Shown here piece after piece: positions 32,444 through 39,065 of a stretch of DNA of 40,140 nt. Location of the stretch: positions 1-40,140 of the forward strand of contig JBEKZL010000027.1 of the NCBI GenBank assembly GCA_049509915.1, read 5' to 3'. The notes under the pieces are model-generated. The model did not search any database and had not been told where the DNA came from. It saw only the letters and a list, made by a program, of their open reading frames with translations. Within the stretch, counting starts at the first letter, position 1. The number at the start of each line of letters is the position of its first letter. The translations under genes and the position numbers were made by a program. The stretch is from JBEKYD01 sp049509915 (lineage in GTDB: Bacteria > Acidobacteriota > Terriglobia > Bryobacterales > Bryobacteraceae).

Positions 32444-33583
32444 ATGCTAACCCTTCACTTGGCCGCGGAAGGCGGGTTTCACGGTGTGCTGCGGCCGTGG
32501 GTGGAAGCCGACGCCGAAGAGCGCGAGCGTGCCCGGCGCGATCGTCGCAAGCCGCTGAAGCCGACGGTGGATACGTCGGAGTGTCCGTTCAACGGGGGCC
32601 CGGAGTTATTGCAGGCGGTGCTGCCGCCAGGCTGGGAGCGCGGCCAGGAGCAATGGGCCGTGGTGTGGCTGCCGAGCGATGATACCGGCCCGATCCCATC
32701 GAGCGAACGGATTGGCGTTCGCAGTGGCAGGAAGGCGCGACGGCTGGCGCCGTGGGCGATCAGTACGCTGTCGTTAGCGCCGCGCGATTTATCGACTCTG
32801 ATGGTCGGGTATGCACGGTTGCAGGGGGTTTGGCCGGAGGGGTGGCTGGGCGAAGATCTGGCATTCTGGCGGCACGTCTGGGAGTTCGCGGGGGCCTTGG
32901 TGGTGCGGCAACAGTACCTGCCGGCGGTAATGGAGACGTGGGAAAATCCGAGCCGCTGGTTGCCTTTTTGGCAGCCAGTGTACGAGGCGGAGGACTTGGG
33001 ACGTCACGAACAACTGGCGGATTCAATGCCGGTAGTGGCGCGGGCGGTGAGATGGGAACCGAAGCCGATGCCGCCGGATGAACCGCGGCTGCTGGTGAGA
33101 GAAATTGTGGCGCGTTTGGTGGAGTGCCTGGTGTGGGTGGGCTACATGACGGATGGCATGCCGCGAGGTGATTCGCCGCGCCGGCACAGATGGAGATGGA
33201 GATCGGTCCCGATCCACGAGCGGTGGCTGGAGACGCTGCTGACGCCCGATCTGGAACTGAGGGGCAAGGATGCGGAGGTGCTGCAGTTGTGCCACCAAAT
33301 CGATGCATGGAGGGATGCGATCTTCCCCTCGCAGCCGGAATATGAGTGTGAGGAGCCCCCCATCTCCCTGCCGCCTAAGGGCGAGGACTTCTGGGTCGGC
33401 CGGCAGTTACCAGTGGACTTTCTGGGTCCAGTGGAAGCTCCCCCGAACCCGGCTCTTATCCTGAGCCGCGTCGGAGAATTGCCTGGTTGGCAGGGCAAGT
33501 GCCCGCTGCGCGACTCGCTCGAACCCGTGTATGAAGCTGCCAGCCGCTACGCGTTGGAGCACGTCTTCGGCCGGAAGCCGTAA
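32444..33583 (+). CDS. Stand-alone N-terminal region of a SNF2-type helicase
   Basis: This 379-residue protein matches, by my recognition, only the uncharacterised N-terminal region of large bacterial SNF2/HepA-like ATPases. The evidence is a MLTLH start, WAVVWLPSDDTGPIPS, RLAPWAISTLSLAP, LGEDLAFWRHVWEFAGALVVRQQYLP, and IHERWLETLLTPDLE followed by a helix like the regular VREWR element. No helicase motifs (Walker A, DEXX) follow; the gene stops where the SNF2 part would be expected. A strong GGAGG (32430-32434) lies 9 bases before the ATG, so it may still be expressed. It is either a truncated helicase gene or a domain used alone. The last about 80 residues are proline-rich and unfamiliar. 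It stands alone on the + strand after the polysaccharide locus. Confidence 0.65.
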   Translation: MLTLHLAAEGGFHGVLRPWVEADAEERERARRDRRKPLKPTVDTSECPFNGGPELLQAVLPPGWERGQEQWAVVWLPSDDTGPIPSSERIGVRSGRKARRLAPWAISTLSLAPRDLSTLMVGYARLQGVWPEGWLGEDLAFWRHVWEFAGALVVRQQYLPAVMETWENPSRWLPFWQPVYEAEDLGRHEQLADSMPVVARAVRWEPKPMPPDEPRLLVREIVARLVECLVWVGYMTDGMPRGDSPRRHRWRWRSVPIHERWLETLLTPDLELRGKDAEVLQLCHQIDAWRDAIFPSQPEYECEEPPISLPPKGEDFWVGRQLPVDFLGPVEAPPNPALILSRVGELPGWQGKCPLRDSLEPVYEAASRYALEHVFGRKP

Positions 33584-33601
33584 GGCACTGCGGATCACGC
33601 C

Positions 33602-33780
33602 ATGCCGATTTTCGAGTACCGATGCCAAGACTGTCGGCGCGCAGTTAGTGTCTGGATGCGGCGGATGGGGCAGGAGTTAGGTGAAGAAGGCCGCCCGGAA
33701 TTCGACCAAGCCGTCTGAGAGATGGAAGGCGGCCAGCGCTTCTCCCCCGGCCGCGTGGTGGAAATCGGGGACCTGACCGC
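33602..33780 (+). pseudogene. fmdB: Internally deleted FmdB-type zinc-ribbon gene
   Basis: The reading starts MPIFEYRCQDCRRAVSV, a typical FmdB zinc-ribbon N-terminus with the first CxxC. It then jumps straight to WMRRMGQELGEEGRPEFDQAV, which looks like the conserved C-terminal part of longer FmdB proteins (WMRKMGxEMGED...EFDE). The second CxxC and the middle of the protein are missing. A stop at 33716-33718 is followed in frame by EMEGGQ, again like the usual tail. So this is probably an FmdB gene with an in-frame internal deletion and a nonsense mutation. The intact 38-codon peptide could not bind zinc in the normal way. Confidence 0.6.
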
Positions 33781-33872
33781 AAATTCCGTTCCTCTTTTTG
33801 TTGCTATTTTGGTTGTTGGTCTCTCCCATCCGTGGCCATTCTTATGCTGTTGACCGTTGAGAAAGCTGAGCC

Positions 33873-34316
33873 TTGAAAGTCAGGATACGCTTGCACGCGG
33901 AGGGCGCCGTCCGCCCCCTGCTCCTGGCGCTACTGCCCACCCTCTCCCCGCACGCCGCCCCCTCAATTCCCGGCATCCGCTCGCAGATCGTCGCCCTGAA
34001 GCGCCTGCGCCGCTCCCCCAGCGAATTCCGCAAGTGGACCCCCGATCCGTTCTACTACCTCTTCGCCCTGGTCGCCGCCTTTTGGACCCCCTGGGTCACC
34101 CGCGCCTCGTGGTTGAGCCTGCGCGGCCTGGCCACTATGGCGCTGTCCTTCGCCTTCCTGTGCCTTCTCCCCGGCGCCGTTTCCCGTTTTCGCTTTTGGT
34201 TCTTCTTCCGCTACCCAAACAAACTCCTGGAGCGGAAGATCGCCCACCTGCAATCCGAACTACTTCGCCAATCCGACCTCCAGCCCCGTCCCGAACCAGA
34301 CCAACCCACGCCCTGA
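33873..34316 (+). CDS. Unrecognised small membrane protein
   Basis: This 147-residue open frame has a basic N-terminus and a hydrophobic stretch near residues 12-28. Two likely membrane segments follow (about 61-75 and 86-104), then an aromatic/basic segment (FRFWFFFRYPNK) and a short polar helix rich in Glu and Gln. I do not recognise the family. The start would be TTG at 33873. A second frame (33857-34447) is also open but is proline/arginine-rich and looks like a composition artefact. The gene sits alone between the FmdB remnant and the toxin-antitoxin pair. It could be a genuine lineage-specific membrane protein; confidence is limited by the weak start and high GC. Confidence 0.45.
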   Translation: MKVRIRLHAEGAVRPLLLALLPTLSPHAAPSIPGIRSQIVALKRLRRSPSEFRKWTPDPFYYLFALVAAFWTPWVTRASWLSLRGLATMALSFAFLCLLPGAVSRFRFWFFFRYPNKLLERKIAHLQSELLRQSDLQPRPEPDQPTP

Positions 34317-34555
34317 CTTCGCCTCTCGCCCGCCTGCCGCTCCGCTCTCGCACCGTGGAATTCGGCGATGTGATCGCCAACGGCGCCGGCGTTAGTTGCG
34401 GAACCCTTTGGGGCCTTCCGCTGCGCGCCTGCCTCGCGCTTCTGTAACCTCCCCCCTCTTTCCTCTTCTCAGGAGATCGCGCACCCGCAGTTCCCTCCTG
34501 CGCGACCTCACTTCCCCTGACAACCTGAGTCTGTAATATGGCGACTGGGCCGGCG

Positions 34556-34585
34556 GTGTGTTCGCATGCGCGAGGGCGCACACAC
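34556..34585 (-). terminator. Hairpin just beyond the toxin gene
   Basis: The arms 34556-34565 and 34576-34585 (GTGTGTTCGC and GCGCACACAC) pair over 10 positions with one mismatch, leaving a 10-base loop. The hairpin lies 2 bases past the toxin stop codon on the - strand. There is no T-run, so it may only stabilise the 3' end or act weakly. The rest of the gap 34317-34555 holds no gene that I can support. Confidence 0.4.
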
Positions 34586-34587
34586 GT

Positions 34588-34929
34588 TCAGTCCAGATCG
34601 AATGCAATTCGCAGCGCTTCGTTGAGTCGCACCATTGTCGTAGGCGTCAACTCCCCACGTCGGCGCAGAAGCCGCTTCTTGTCGAGCACCCGCACTTGCT
34701 CTCCAAGAATCACCGAATCAGCGTCCAGCCCTCCCTCAGGCGCCTTCACGAGTACCTGACTGGGATAGATGCGTCGGCCTTCACGGTAGGTAGTGCATGG
34801 TGCGGCACTCACAATAGGACTCGATTCGTTGATTGCATCGCGACTGACAACCACGACAGGCCTGGATCCGCGCTGCTCGGACCCTTCGACCGGATCCAAC
34901 CGGGCGTCATAAACCTCACCCCGCTTCAT
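34588..34929 (-). CDS. mazF: MazF/PemK-type endoribonuclease toxin
   Basis: This 113-residue toxin of the CcdB/PemK fold begins MKRGEVYDARLDPVEGSEQRGSRPVVVVS. It carries the conserved GEVY and G.EQ.G.RPVVVVS pattern of MazF, followed by APCTTY and the SVILGEQVRVLDKKRL strand region. Such toxins cut single-stranded mRNA at short sites and stop translation. The start overlaps the antitoxin stop in ATGA (34926-34929), the standard coupled order antitoxin-toxin. The length is normal and no key residue seems lost. It lies on the same strand as, and directly downstream of, the recombinase operon, and could help stabilise that accessory DNA. Confidence 0.9.
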   Translation of the reverse strand: MKRGEVYDARLDPVEGSEQRGSRPVVVVSRDAINESSPIVSAAPCTTYREGRRIYPSQVLVKAPEGGLDADSVILGEQVRVLDKKRLLRRRGELTPTTMVRLNEALRIAFDLD

Positions 34930-35213
34930 AAGCGTCGGTCGTTGGCGCCTTGCCCCGGCTCCTCTTGGAGAGTTTCCCAGTCCGCTTGCGCAAACTCCCC
35001 GAGAATCTGGTGCACATCCCTCTGGTACTCGGCATCGTCCGCCATATGTCGGAATTCCGCGTCCAGTGCGGACCGTCGCAGTGTCGCCAGTTCGCGGCGG
35101 AGTGCGCCTTCGACCAGCTCATCCCTGCTCCGGGCGCGGCCTTCCTGGACCACCCGATCAATCGCTGCCAAGAGGTCAGACGACAACGCCAGCGTCGTGG
35201 GTTCAATGTTCAT
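34926..35213 (-). CDS. Ribbon-helix-helix antitoxin partner of MazF
   Basis: This 95-residue acidic protein has an N-terminal ribbon-helix-helix segment (TTLALSSDLLAAIDRVVQEG, then SRDELVEGALRRELATL), followed by a long acidic C-terminal helix suited to wrap and neutralise the toxin. GAGGG lies 9 bases upstream of the ATG on the - strand. Its stop overlaps the toxin start by 4 bases. As in related modules it probably represses its own promoter in the 35214-35300 stretch, though I could not mark an operator. It is of the RHH/ParD-like class rather than the AbrB-type MazE. Confidence 0.85.
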   Translation of the reverse strand: MNIEPTTLALSSDLLAAIDRVVQEGRARSRDELVEGALRRELATLRRSALDAEFRHMADDAEYQRDVHQILGEFAQADWETLQEEPGQGANDRRL

Positions 35214-35303
35214 AGAGACGATCCCCTCTAACAGTAGACCCCTTTAAGCCCACTACGTGCAAGCGTCCGACCTCATCCTCCTCATCCTCGGGTCGGCGCG
35301 GCC

Positions 35304-35347
35304 AAAAAGACAGGCATGGCGGGCATCATTCCCTCCTGCACATGCCT
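35304..35347 (-). terminator. Intrinsic terminator after the recombinase operon
   Basis: Read on the - strand, AGGCATG (35341-35347) pairs with CATGCCT (35312-35318), with possible further GGG/CCC pairing inside the loop. After three more bases comes a TTTTT run (35308-35304). It lies about 50 bases past the stop of the last recombinase and before the antitoxin gene, so it would separate the two transcripts. Confidence 0.55.
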
Positions 35348-35396
35348 CCCAAACAACTTGATTTCTGCTGTGACCCACTGGGCCGGAGGTGACCCC

Positions 35397-36371
35397 TCAC
35401 CCCACCGTCACCGGGATGAACAGCACCGGATTCTTCTTCGCCATATCGACCACGTGCGCGTAGCGCGCCGTCATGCGCGGATTGGCGTGGCCGAGCAGTT
35501 CCTGCACGGCCCGCAGGTCGCCAGTGTGGAGATACCCCAAGGTGGCGGCCGTGTGCCGGAGCGCATGGTTTGAGATCCCTGGACGCTTCAGGCCCGCCAT
35601 CCGCAGATAGCGGACGACGATCGCGCGAATGCGGGTGCGGGTCAGGCGATGGCGCGGACCGTCGATTGTGCTGAACAGCGGCGTGCCGTCCCTGTCACGC
35701 GCCGTTTCGCCGCCCAGCGCCACGTACTCCTGCATGCGGGCCCGTGTGTCCGGCCGGAGGTAGACCAGCCGGTCGCGGGTCTTGCCGCGCACCACCAGCG
35801 CGAAGTGTTCGCCCTTATCGACAAGGTCCTCGGTATTGGCGCGCTGCACTTCGATGGTGCGCAGACCGTGTAACGCCATCATGTCGATCATGAGGAGATC
35901 GCGCAGCTCGTGAACCTTCTCCGGACCGGTTGCCTTCTCGGGGTCGGGCAGCACTGCCAGGAACCGGGTCAGTTCCGAATCGGAGAGGTACTTGAAATCC
36001 TCGATGGCCTGGCGGATGCGAGGACCTTTCACGCCGGCCGCCGGGTTGTCGGTCCGCAAGCCGGCATTGCGGGCCGCTTCATAGAATCGCCCCATGATCA
36101 CCAACTTCCAGCGGATCGTACCCGGGCTATACTCGGCCTCGATCAGAGCCTGGCGATACTGCTTGACATGGTTGACGCTGGCAGTCGCAGGGTCGATGCC
36201 CTGCTCGCGGCACCAGGTGGCCCACAACGCCACCGCACTGCGGTAGTTGCGGATGGTATCCGCGGAGGCATCGCCGTTGGCCAGGTCAATGCGCAGAAAG
36301 TCGGCAAAGGCGGCGTCCAGGGCGGAGCCTGTCTGGAGCGGCCGGGTTGGGACAAGGGCAAGGTTGGTCAT
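35397..36371 (-). CDS. Tyrosine recombinase, third of a tandem trio
   Basis: This 324-residue XerC/D-like integrase has an N-terminal SAM-like core-binding domain (about 18-105) and a catalytic domain. The catalytic set looks complete: Arg171 (LHGLRTIEV), Lys197 (RGKTRDR), His269 and Arg272 (HALRH), His295 (LLGHANPRM) and nucleophile Tyr304 (ARYAHV). The start overlaps the stop of the second recombinase by 4 bases (36368-36371), so translation is coupled. It is clearly a paralogue of the two upstream copies, with long identical runs such as ISNHALRHTAATLGYLHTGD. It is the most diverged in the middle of the catalytic domain. A terminator follows at 35304-35347. Confidence 0.92.
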   Translation of the reverse strand: MTNLALVPTRPLQTGSALDAAFADFLRIDLANGDASADTIRNYRSAVALWATWCREQGIDPATASVNHVKQYRQALIEAEYSPGTIRWKLVIMGRFYEAARNAGLRTDNPAAGVKGPRIRQAIEDFKYLSDSELTRFLAVLPDPEKATGPEKVHELRDLLMIDMMALHGLRTIEVQRANTEDLVDKGEHFALVVRGKTRDRLVYLRPDTRARMQEYVALGGETARDRDGTPLFSTIDGPRHRLTRTRIRAIVVRYLRMAGLKRPGISNHALRHTAATLGYLHTGDLRAVQELLGHANPRMTARYAHVVDMAKKNPVLFIPVTVG

Positions 36372-37366
36372 CGTTTCACCGGGATGAACAGCGCCGGGTT
36401 GCGCGCCGGCATGTCCACGACATGCGCATAACGCGAGGTCATGCGCGGGTCGGCGTGGCCGAGAAGTTCCTGGACGGCGCGCAGATCGCCGGTATGCAGA
36501 TAGCCCAGAGTGGCGGCGGTGTGGCGCAGGGCGTGGTCGGAGATGCCGGGGCGCTTCAGTTCGGCCAATCGAAGATAGTGATCGGTGTGCATGCGGATCA
36601 TGCGCCGGCTCATCCGTCGGCCGCCCCTGGCTTGGGACGGGAACAACGGCGTTCCGGCTGCGTCCGCCGCGATTTCGTCGCGCAGGGCGAGATACTCCTT
36701 CAGGCGTTTGGCGGTGTCCGGACGCAGGTAGGCGATGCGGTCACGTGTTTTGCCGCGTACCAGCAAGGTCCAGTTTCCGTCCTTTTCAGTCAGATCCTCG
36801 ACGTTGGCGCGATGCACTTCGATGGTGCGGAGCGCCTGCAACGCCATCATCGCGACCATGAGGAGGTCTCGTAATCGGCGGACCCTCTGGCGGCCATCAG
36901 CCCCATCCGGATCTGGAAATGCCGCCAACAGCCGGCGAAGTTCGTCGTCGGTGAAGTACTTGAACTCTTCGGTGGCCTGGCGAACGCGAGGGGGGCGGAC
37001 ACCGGCAGCGGGATTGTCGGGACGCAGCCCGGCGTTCCGCGCCGCCTCATAGAAACGCCTCACGGTGGTCAGCCGCAAGCGAATCGTGATGGGTTTGTAG
37101 CCGGCTTCCAACAGAGCCTGGCGGAAACGCTTGATGTGGATCGGTGTCGCGGAACCCGGATCGCAGTGGTCGGCGGCGCACCAGGCCACCCACTGGGCCA
37201 CACCGGTGCGGTAGCTGCCGATGGTCTCGGCCGAGGCATCGCCGTTGGCCACGTCGATGCGCAGGAAGTCGGCGAAGGCCGCGTCCATTTCCGAGCGCAT
37301 CCGCGGCGGCGGGTCCGTGACCAGGAGAGTCGTTTCCTGAATCCGAGTTGGGGGGGCCTCTGTCAT
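36368..37366 (-). CDS. Tyrosine recombinase, second of a tandem trio
   Basis: This 332-residue XerC/D-like integrase is laid out like its neighbours. The core-binding domain begins at MDAAFADFLRIDVANGDAS, and the catalytic residues are Arg180, Lys206, His278, Arg281, His304 and Tyr313 in the same motifs. An AGGG lies about 5 bases before the ATG, a close spacing. A 67-base gap holding palindromic and direct repeats separates it from the first recombinase. Its stop overlaps the third recombinase start. The paralogy within the trio suggests tandem duplication followed by divergence, perhaps towards different half-sites or subunits of one recombination complex. Confidence 0.92.
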   Translation of the reverse strand: MTEAPPTRIQETTLLVTDPPPRMRSEMDAAFADFLRIDVANGDASAETIGSYRTGVAQWVAWCAADHCDPGSATPIHIKRFRQALLEAGYKPITIRLRLTTVRRFYEAARNAGLRPDNPAAGVRPPRVRQATEEFKYFTDDELRRLLAAFPDPDGADGRQRVRRLRDLLMVAMMALQALRTIEVHRANVEDLTEKDGNWTLLVRGKTRDRIAYLRPDTAKRLKEYLALRDEIAADAAGTPLFPSQARGGRRMSRRMIRMHTDHYLRLAELKRPGISDHALRHTAATLGYLHTGDLRAVQELLGHADPRMTSRYAHVVDMPARNPALFIPVKR

Positions 37367-37384
37367 GTTGACCCTATGAACCCT

Positions 37385-37436
37385 CTTCGGCGGCGAAGTA
37401 GCAAGTTCTATGCCGCTCGCGGCATATCAAGTTCTA
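37385..37436. repeat. Palindromes and direct repeat between recombinases one and two
   Basis: Three features are packed in this short stretch. CTTCG/CGAAG arms lie at 37385-37389 and 37394-37398. A perfect 8-base inverted repeat TATGCCGC/GCGGCATA lies at 37409-37416 and 37419-37426 with a 2-base centre. A direct repeat CAAGTTCTA at 37402-37410 and 37428-37436 flanks the palindrome. This could be a recombinase binding or crossover site, an operator, or an mRNA hairpin between the two genes. The last repeat copy runs into the stop codon of the first recombinase gene. Confidence 0.7.
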
Positions 37437-38417
37437 CGCTGCGCCGTTCACGCTCACCGGGATGAACAGCGCGGGATTGCGCTTGGCCATGTCCACCACG
37501 TGGGCGTAGCGGGCGGTCATGCGCGGGTCGGCATGCCCGAGGAATTCCTGCACCGCGCGCAGATCGCCGGTGTGCAGATAGCCCAAGGTGGCGGCGGTAT
37601 GGCGCAGCGCGTGGTTCGAGATGCCGGGCCGCTTCAGACCGGCGATTTGCAGATACTTGTCGGTGTGGACGCGGATGGTGCGGCGGCTCAGACGGGTATC
37701 GCCGCCGTGGTAACCCACGGTGAGGAACAGCGGCGTGCCCAACTTATCGGGCGCGGCGTCGGCGCGCAGCTCGAGGTACTCCTTCATTCGAACGGCGGTG
37801 TCCGGGCGCAGGTACACGATGCGGTCGCGGGTCTTACCGCGCACGATCAACGTCAGGTGCGCGCCCTTTTCGAGCAGATCCTCGACATTGGCGCGGTGGA
37901 CCTCGATGGTGCGCAGCGCCTGCAAGGCCATCATGCTGACCATCAGCAGATTGCGCAACCGACGGGTCTTCTCGGCGCCGATTGCCTGCGCGGGATCGGG
38001 GATGGCGGCAAACAGCCGGGCCAATTCCTCGTCGCACAGGTATTTGAAATCCTCCGTGGCCTGGCGCACGCGCGGGGCCTTCACCCCGGCGGCGGGATTG
38101 TCGGGGCGCAACCCGCCGTTGCGCGCGGCCTCATAGAAGCGCCGCAGGATCGACAGCTTCCAGCGAATGGTGAGGGGGTTGTAGCCGTTCTCGACCAGTG
38201 CCTGCCGGTAGCGCTTGACGTGCGCCACCGTCACGGCCGCCGGATCGAAGCTCTGCTGGATGCACCAGGCGACCCACAATCCGACCTCGCTGCGATAGTT
38301 ACGGATGGTGTCGTCGGAAGCATCGCCGCTGGCCACATCGACGCGCAGGAAATCGGCGAAGGCGGCGTCCAAATCGGAGGCTGGCCGCGGAGGCCGGTAG
38401 GTCACGAGAGACGTCAT
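37434..38417 (-). CDS. Tyrosine recombinase, first of a tandem trio
   Basis: This 327-residue XerC/D-like integrase has a core-binding domain (about 14-105) and a complete catalytic set at Arg169, Lys195, His269, Arg272, His295 and Tyr304. The ATG at 38417 has AAAAGGA upstream and overlaps the stop of a 46-residue membrane peptide gene (ATGA at 38414-38417). An upstream in-frame start at 38486 is possible but would lie over that small gene. The C-terminal tail after Tyr (NPALFIPV) is shared by all three copies. It heads the recombinase part of a - strand operon that starts with phage-like genes, which suggests a mobile element or prophage remnant. Confidence 0.92.
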   Translation of the reverse strand: MTSLVTYRPPRPASDLDAAFADFLRVDVASGDASDDTIRNYRSEVGLWVAWCIQQSFDPAAVTVAHVKRYRQALVENGYNPLTIRWKLSILRRFYEAARNGGLRPDNPAAGVKAPRVRQATEDFKYLCDEELARLFAAIPDPAQAIGAEKTRRLRNLLMVSMMALQALRTIEVHRANVEDLLEKGAHLTLIVRGKTRDRIVYLRPDTAVRMKEYLELRADAAPDKLGTPLFLTVGYHGGDTRLSRRTIRVHTDKYLQIAGLKRPGISNHALRHTAATLGYLHTGDLRAVQEFLGHADPRMTARYAHVVDMAKRNPALFIPVSVNGAA

Positions 38418-38554
38418 TGAGGAATCCTTTTGGGGGAGACTGAGCGGCCGCGGTTGCTTGTCGGGCTCAGTGCCAGCCCCAAGCAACAGGCCAGCAGAGG
38501 CACAATCAGCACAACTTCCAAGACGCAGGAGCGTGCCCCTTCAAGCATCTGCAT
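38414..38554 (-). CDS. 46-residue single-span membrane peptide
   Basis: This short gene lies between the hydrolase and the first recombinase. It encodes one hydrophobic span (about residues 11-29, VLEVVLIVPLLACCLGLAL) followed by a basic, serine/proline-rich tail. An AAGGA (38563-38567) lies 8 bases before the ATG. The start overlaps the end of the hydrolase gene by 14 bases and the stop overlaps the recombinase start by 4. Good ribosome-binding site and coupling on both sides argue that it is real. Size, topology and place after a cell-wall hydrolase fit a holin- or spanin-like lysis peptide, but there is no recognisable family match. Confidence 0.5.
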   Translation of the reverse strand: MQMLEGARSCVLEVVLIVPLLACCLGLALSPTSNRGRSVSPKRIPQ

Positions 38555-39065
38555 GGGCAGATTCCTTGTGTCGCGCGGCGGCGATGGCCTGCGCCACATC
38601 CGTCTGGCCCGCGATCACATTTGCCAAGTGCGCGTAGTTCGGGTCGGTGGCGTACACACGGGCAACAGCATCGATCAGGGCGTGCAGATTGTGGTCGGCC
38701 TGATACTTCTCCCACGCCGCGCGATACGGGGCGCCCTGCGTAATGAGCCAGGTGTAATCGCGGCAGGAAGCCTCCAGCGAATCGTAGTCGGCGAACTCCA
38801 GGTTCTGTAGAACCGATTTCCCGTTCACGATTTCGCGCGTTGTGACCGCGCACCAATGTGCGTGGCGTGCAGCCCGTTTCACTCCGAAGCAGTTGAAGTG
38901 GCCCACGGGCTTTTCGCCCCACTTCGATTCGATGGCCCATTGGGCAATCAGTAATTGCGCGGGGCAGCCGGTCTCTTGTCCGAGGCGCACGGCGATCCGC
39001 GCCACCTCGTTGAGTCGGGTTTCAAGTGTTTCCATAAAGTGATCAGTAGATAAACGAACGGTCAT
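38541..39065 (-). CDS. FlgJ/GH73-type peptidoglycan hydrolase
   Basis: This 174-residue protein matches the N-acetylglucosaminidase (GH73) domain seen in FlgJ and in phage and autolysin proteins. It has LIAQWAIESKWG with candidate catalytic Glu46, then HFNCFGVKRA, an EFADYDSLEASCRDYTWLI segment, and the closing YATDPNYAHLANVI. There is no signal peptide or cell-wall-binding repeat; it is a bare catalytic domain, as in many phage endolysins. The start at 39065 overlaps the upstream tail-like gene by 23 bases; an ATG at 39035 is the alternative. With the small membrane peptide behind it, it may form a lysis cassette. Confidence 0.83.
   Translation of the reverse strand: MTVRLSTDHFMETLETRLNEVARIAVRLGQETGCPAQLLIAQWAIESKWGEKPVGHFNCFGVKRAARHAHWCAVTTREIVNGKSVLQNLEFADYDSLEASCRDYTWLITQGAPYRAAWEKYQADHNLHALIDAVARVYATDPNYAHLANVIAGQTDVAQAIAAARHKESAHADA

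Noticed and set aside
33857..34447. 196-codon open frame overlapping the small membrane protein
   Set aside because: The translation is mostly Pro/Arg/Leu with no domain, as expected from an out-of-frame reading of GC-rich DNA.
35397..38417. Canonical RIT element
   Set aside because: Gene number and overlaps fit, but the three recombinases look like close paralogues and no flanking inverted repeats were found, so the name is not applied.
37410..38420. 336-codon open frame on the + strand
   Set aside because: It mirrors the first recombinase gene, is rich in Gly/Ala/His/Gln repeats, and the equivalent frames opposite the other recombinases look the same; it is an artefact of GC-rich codons.
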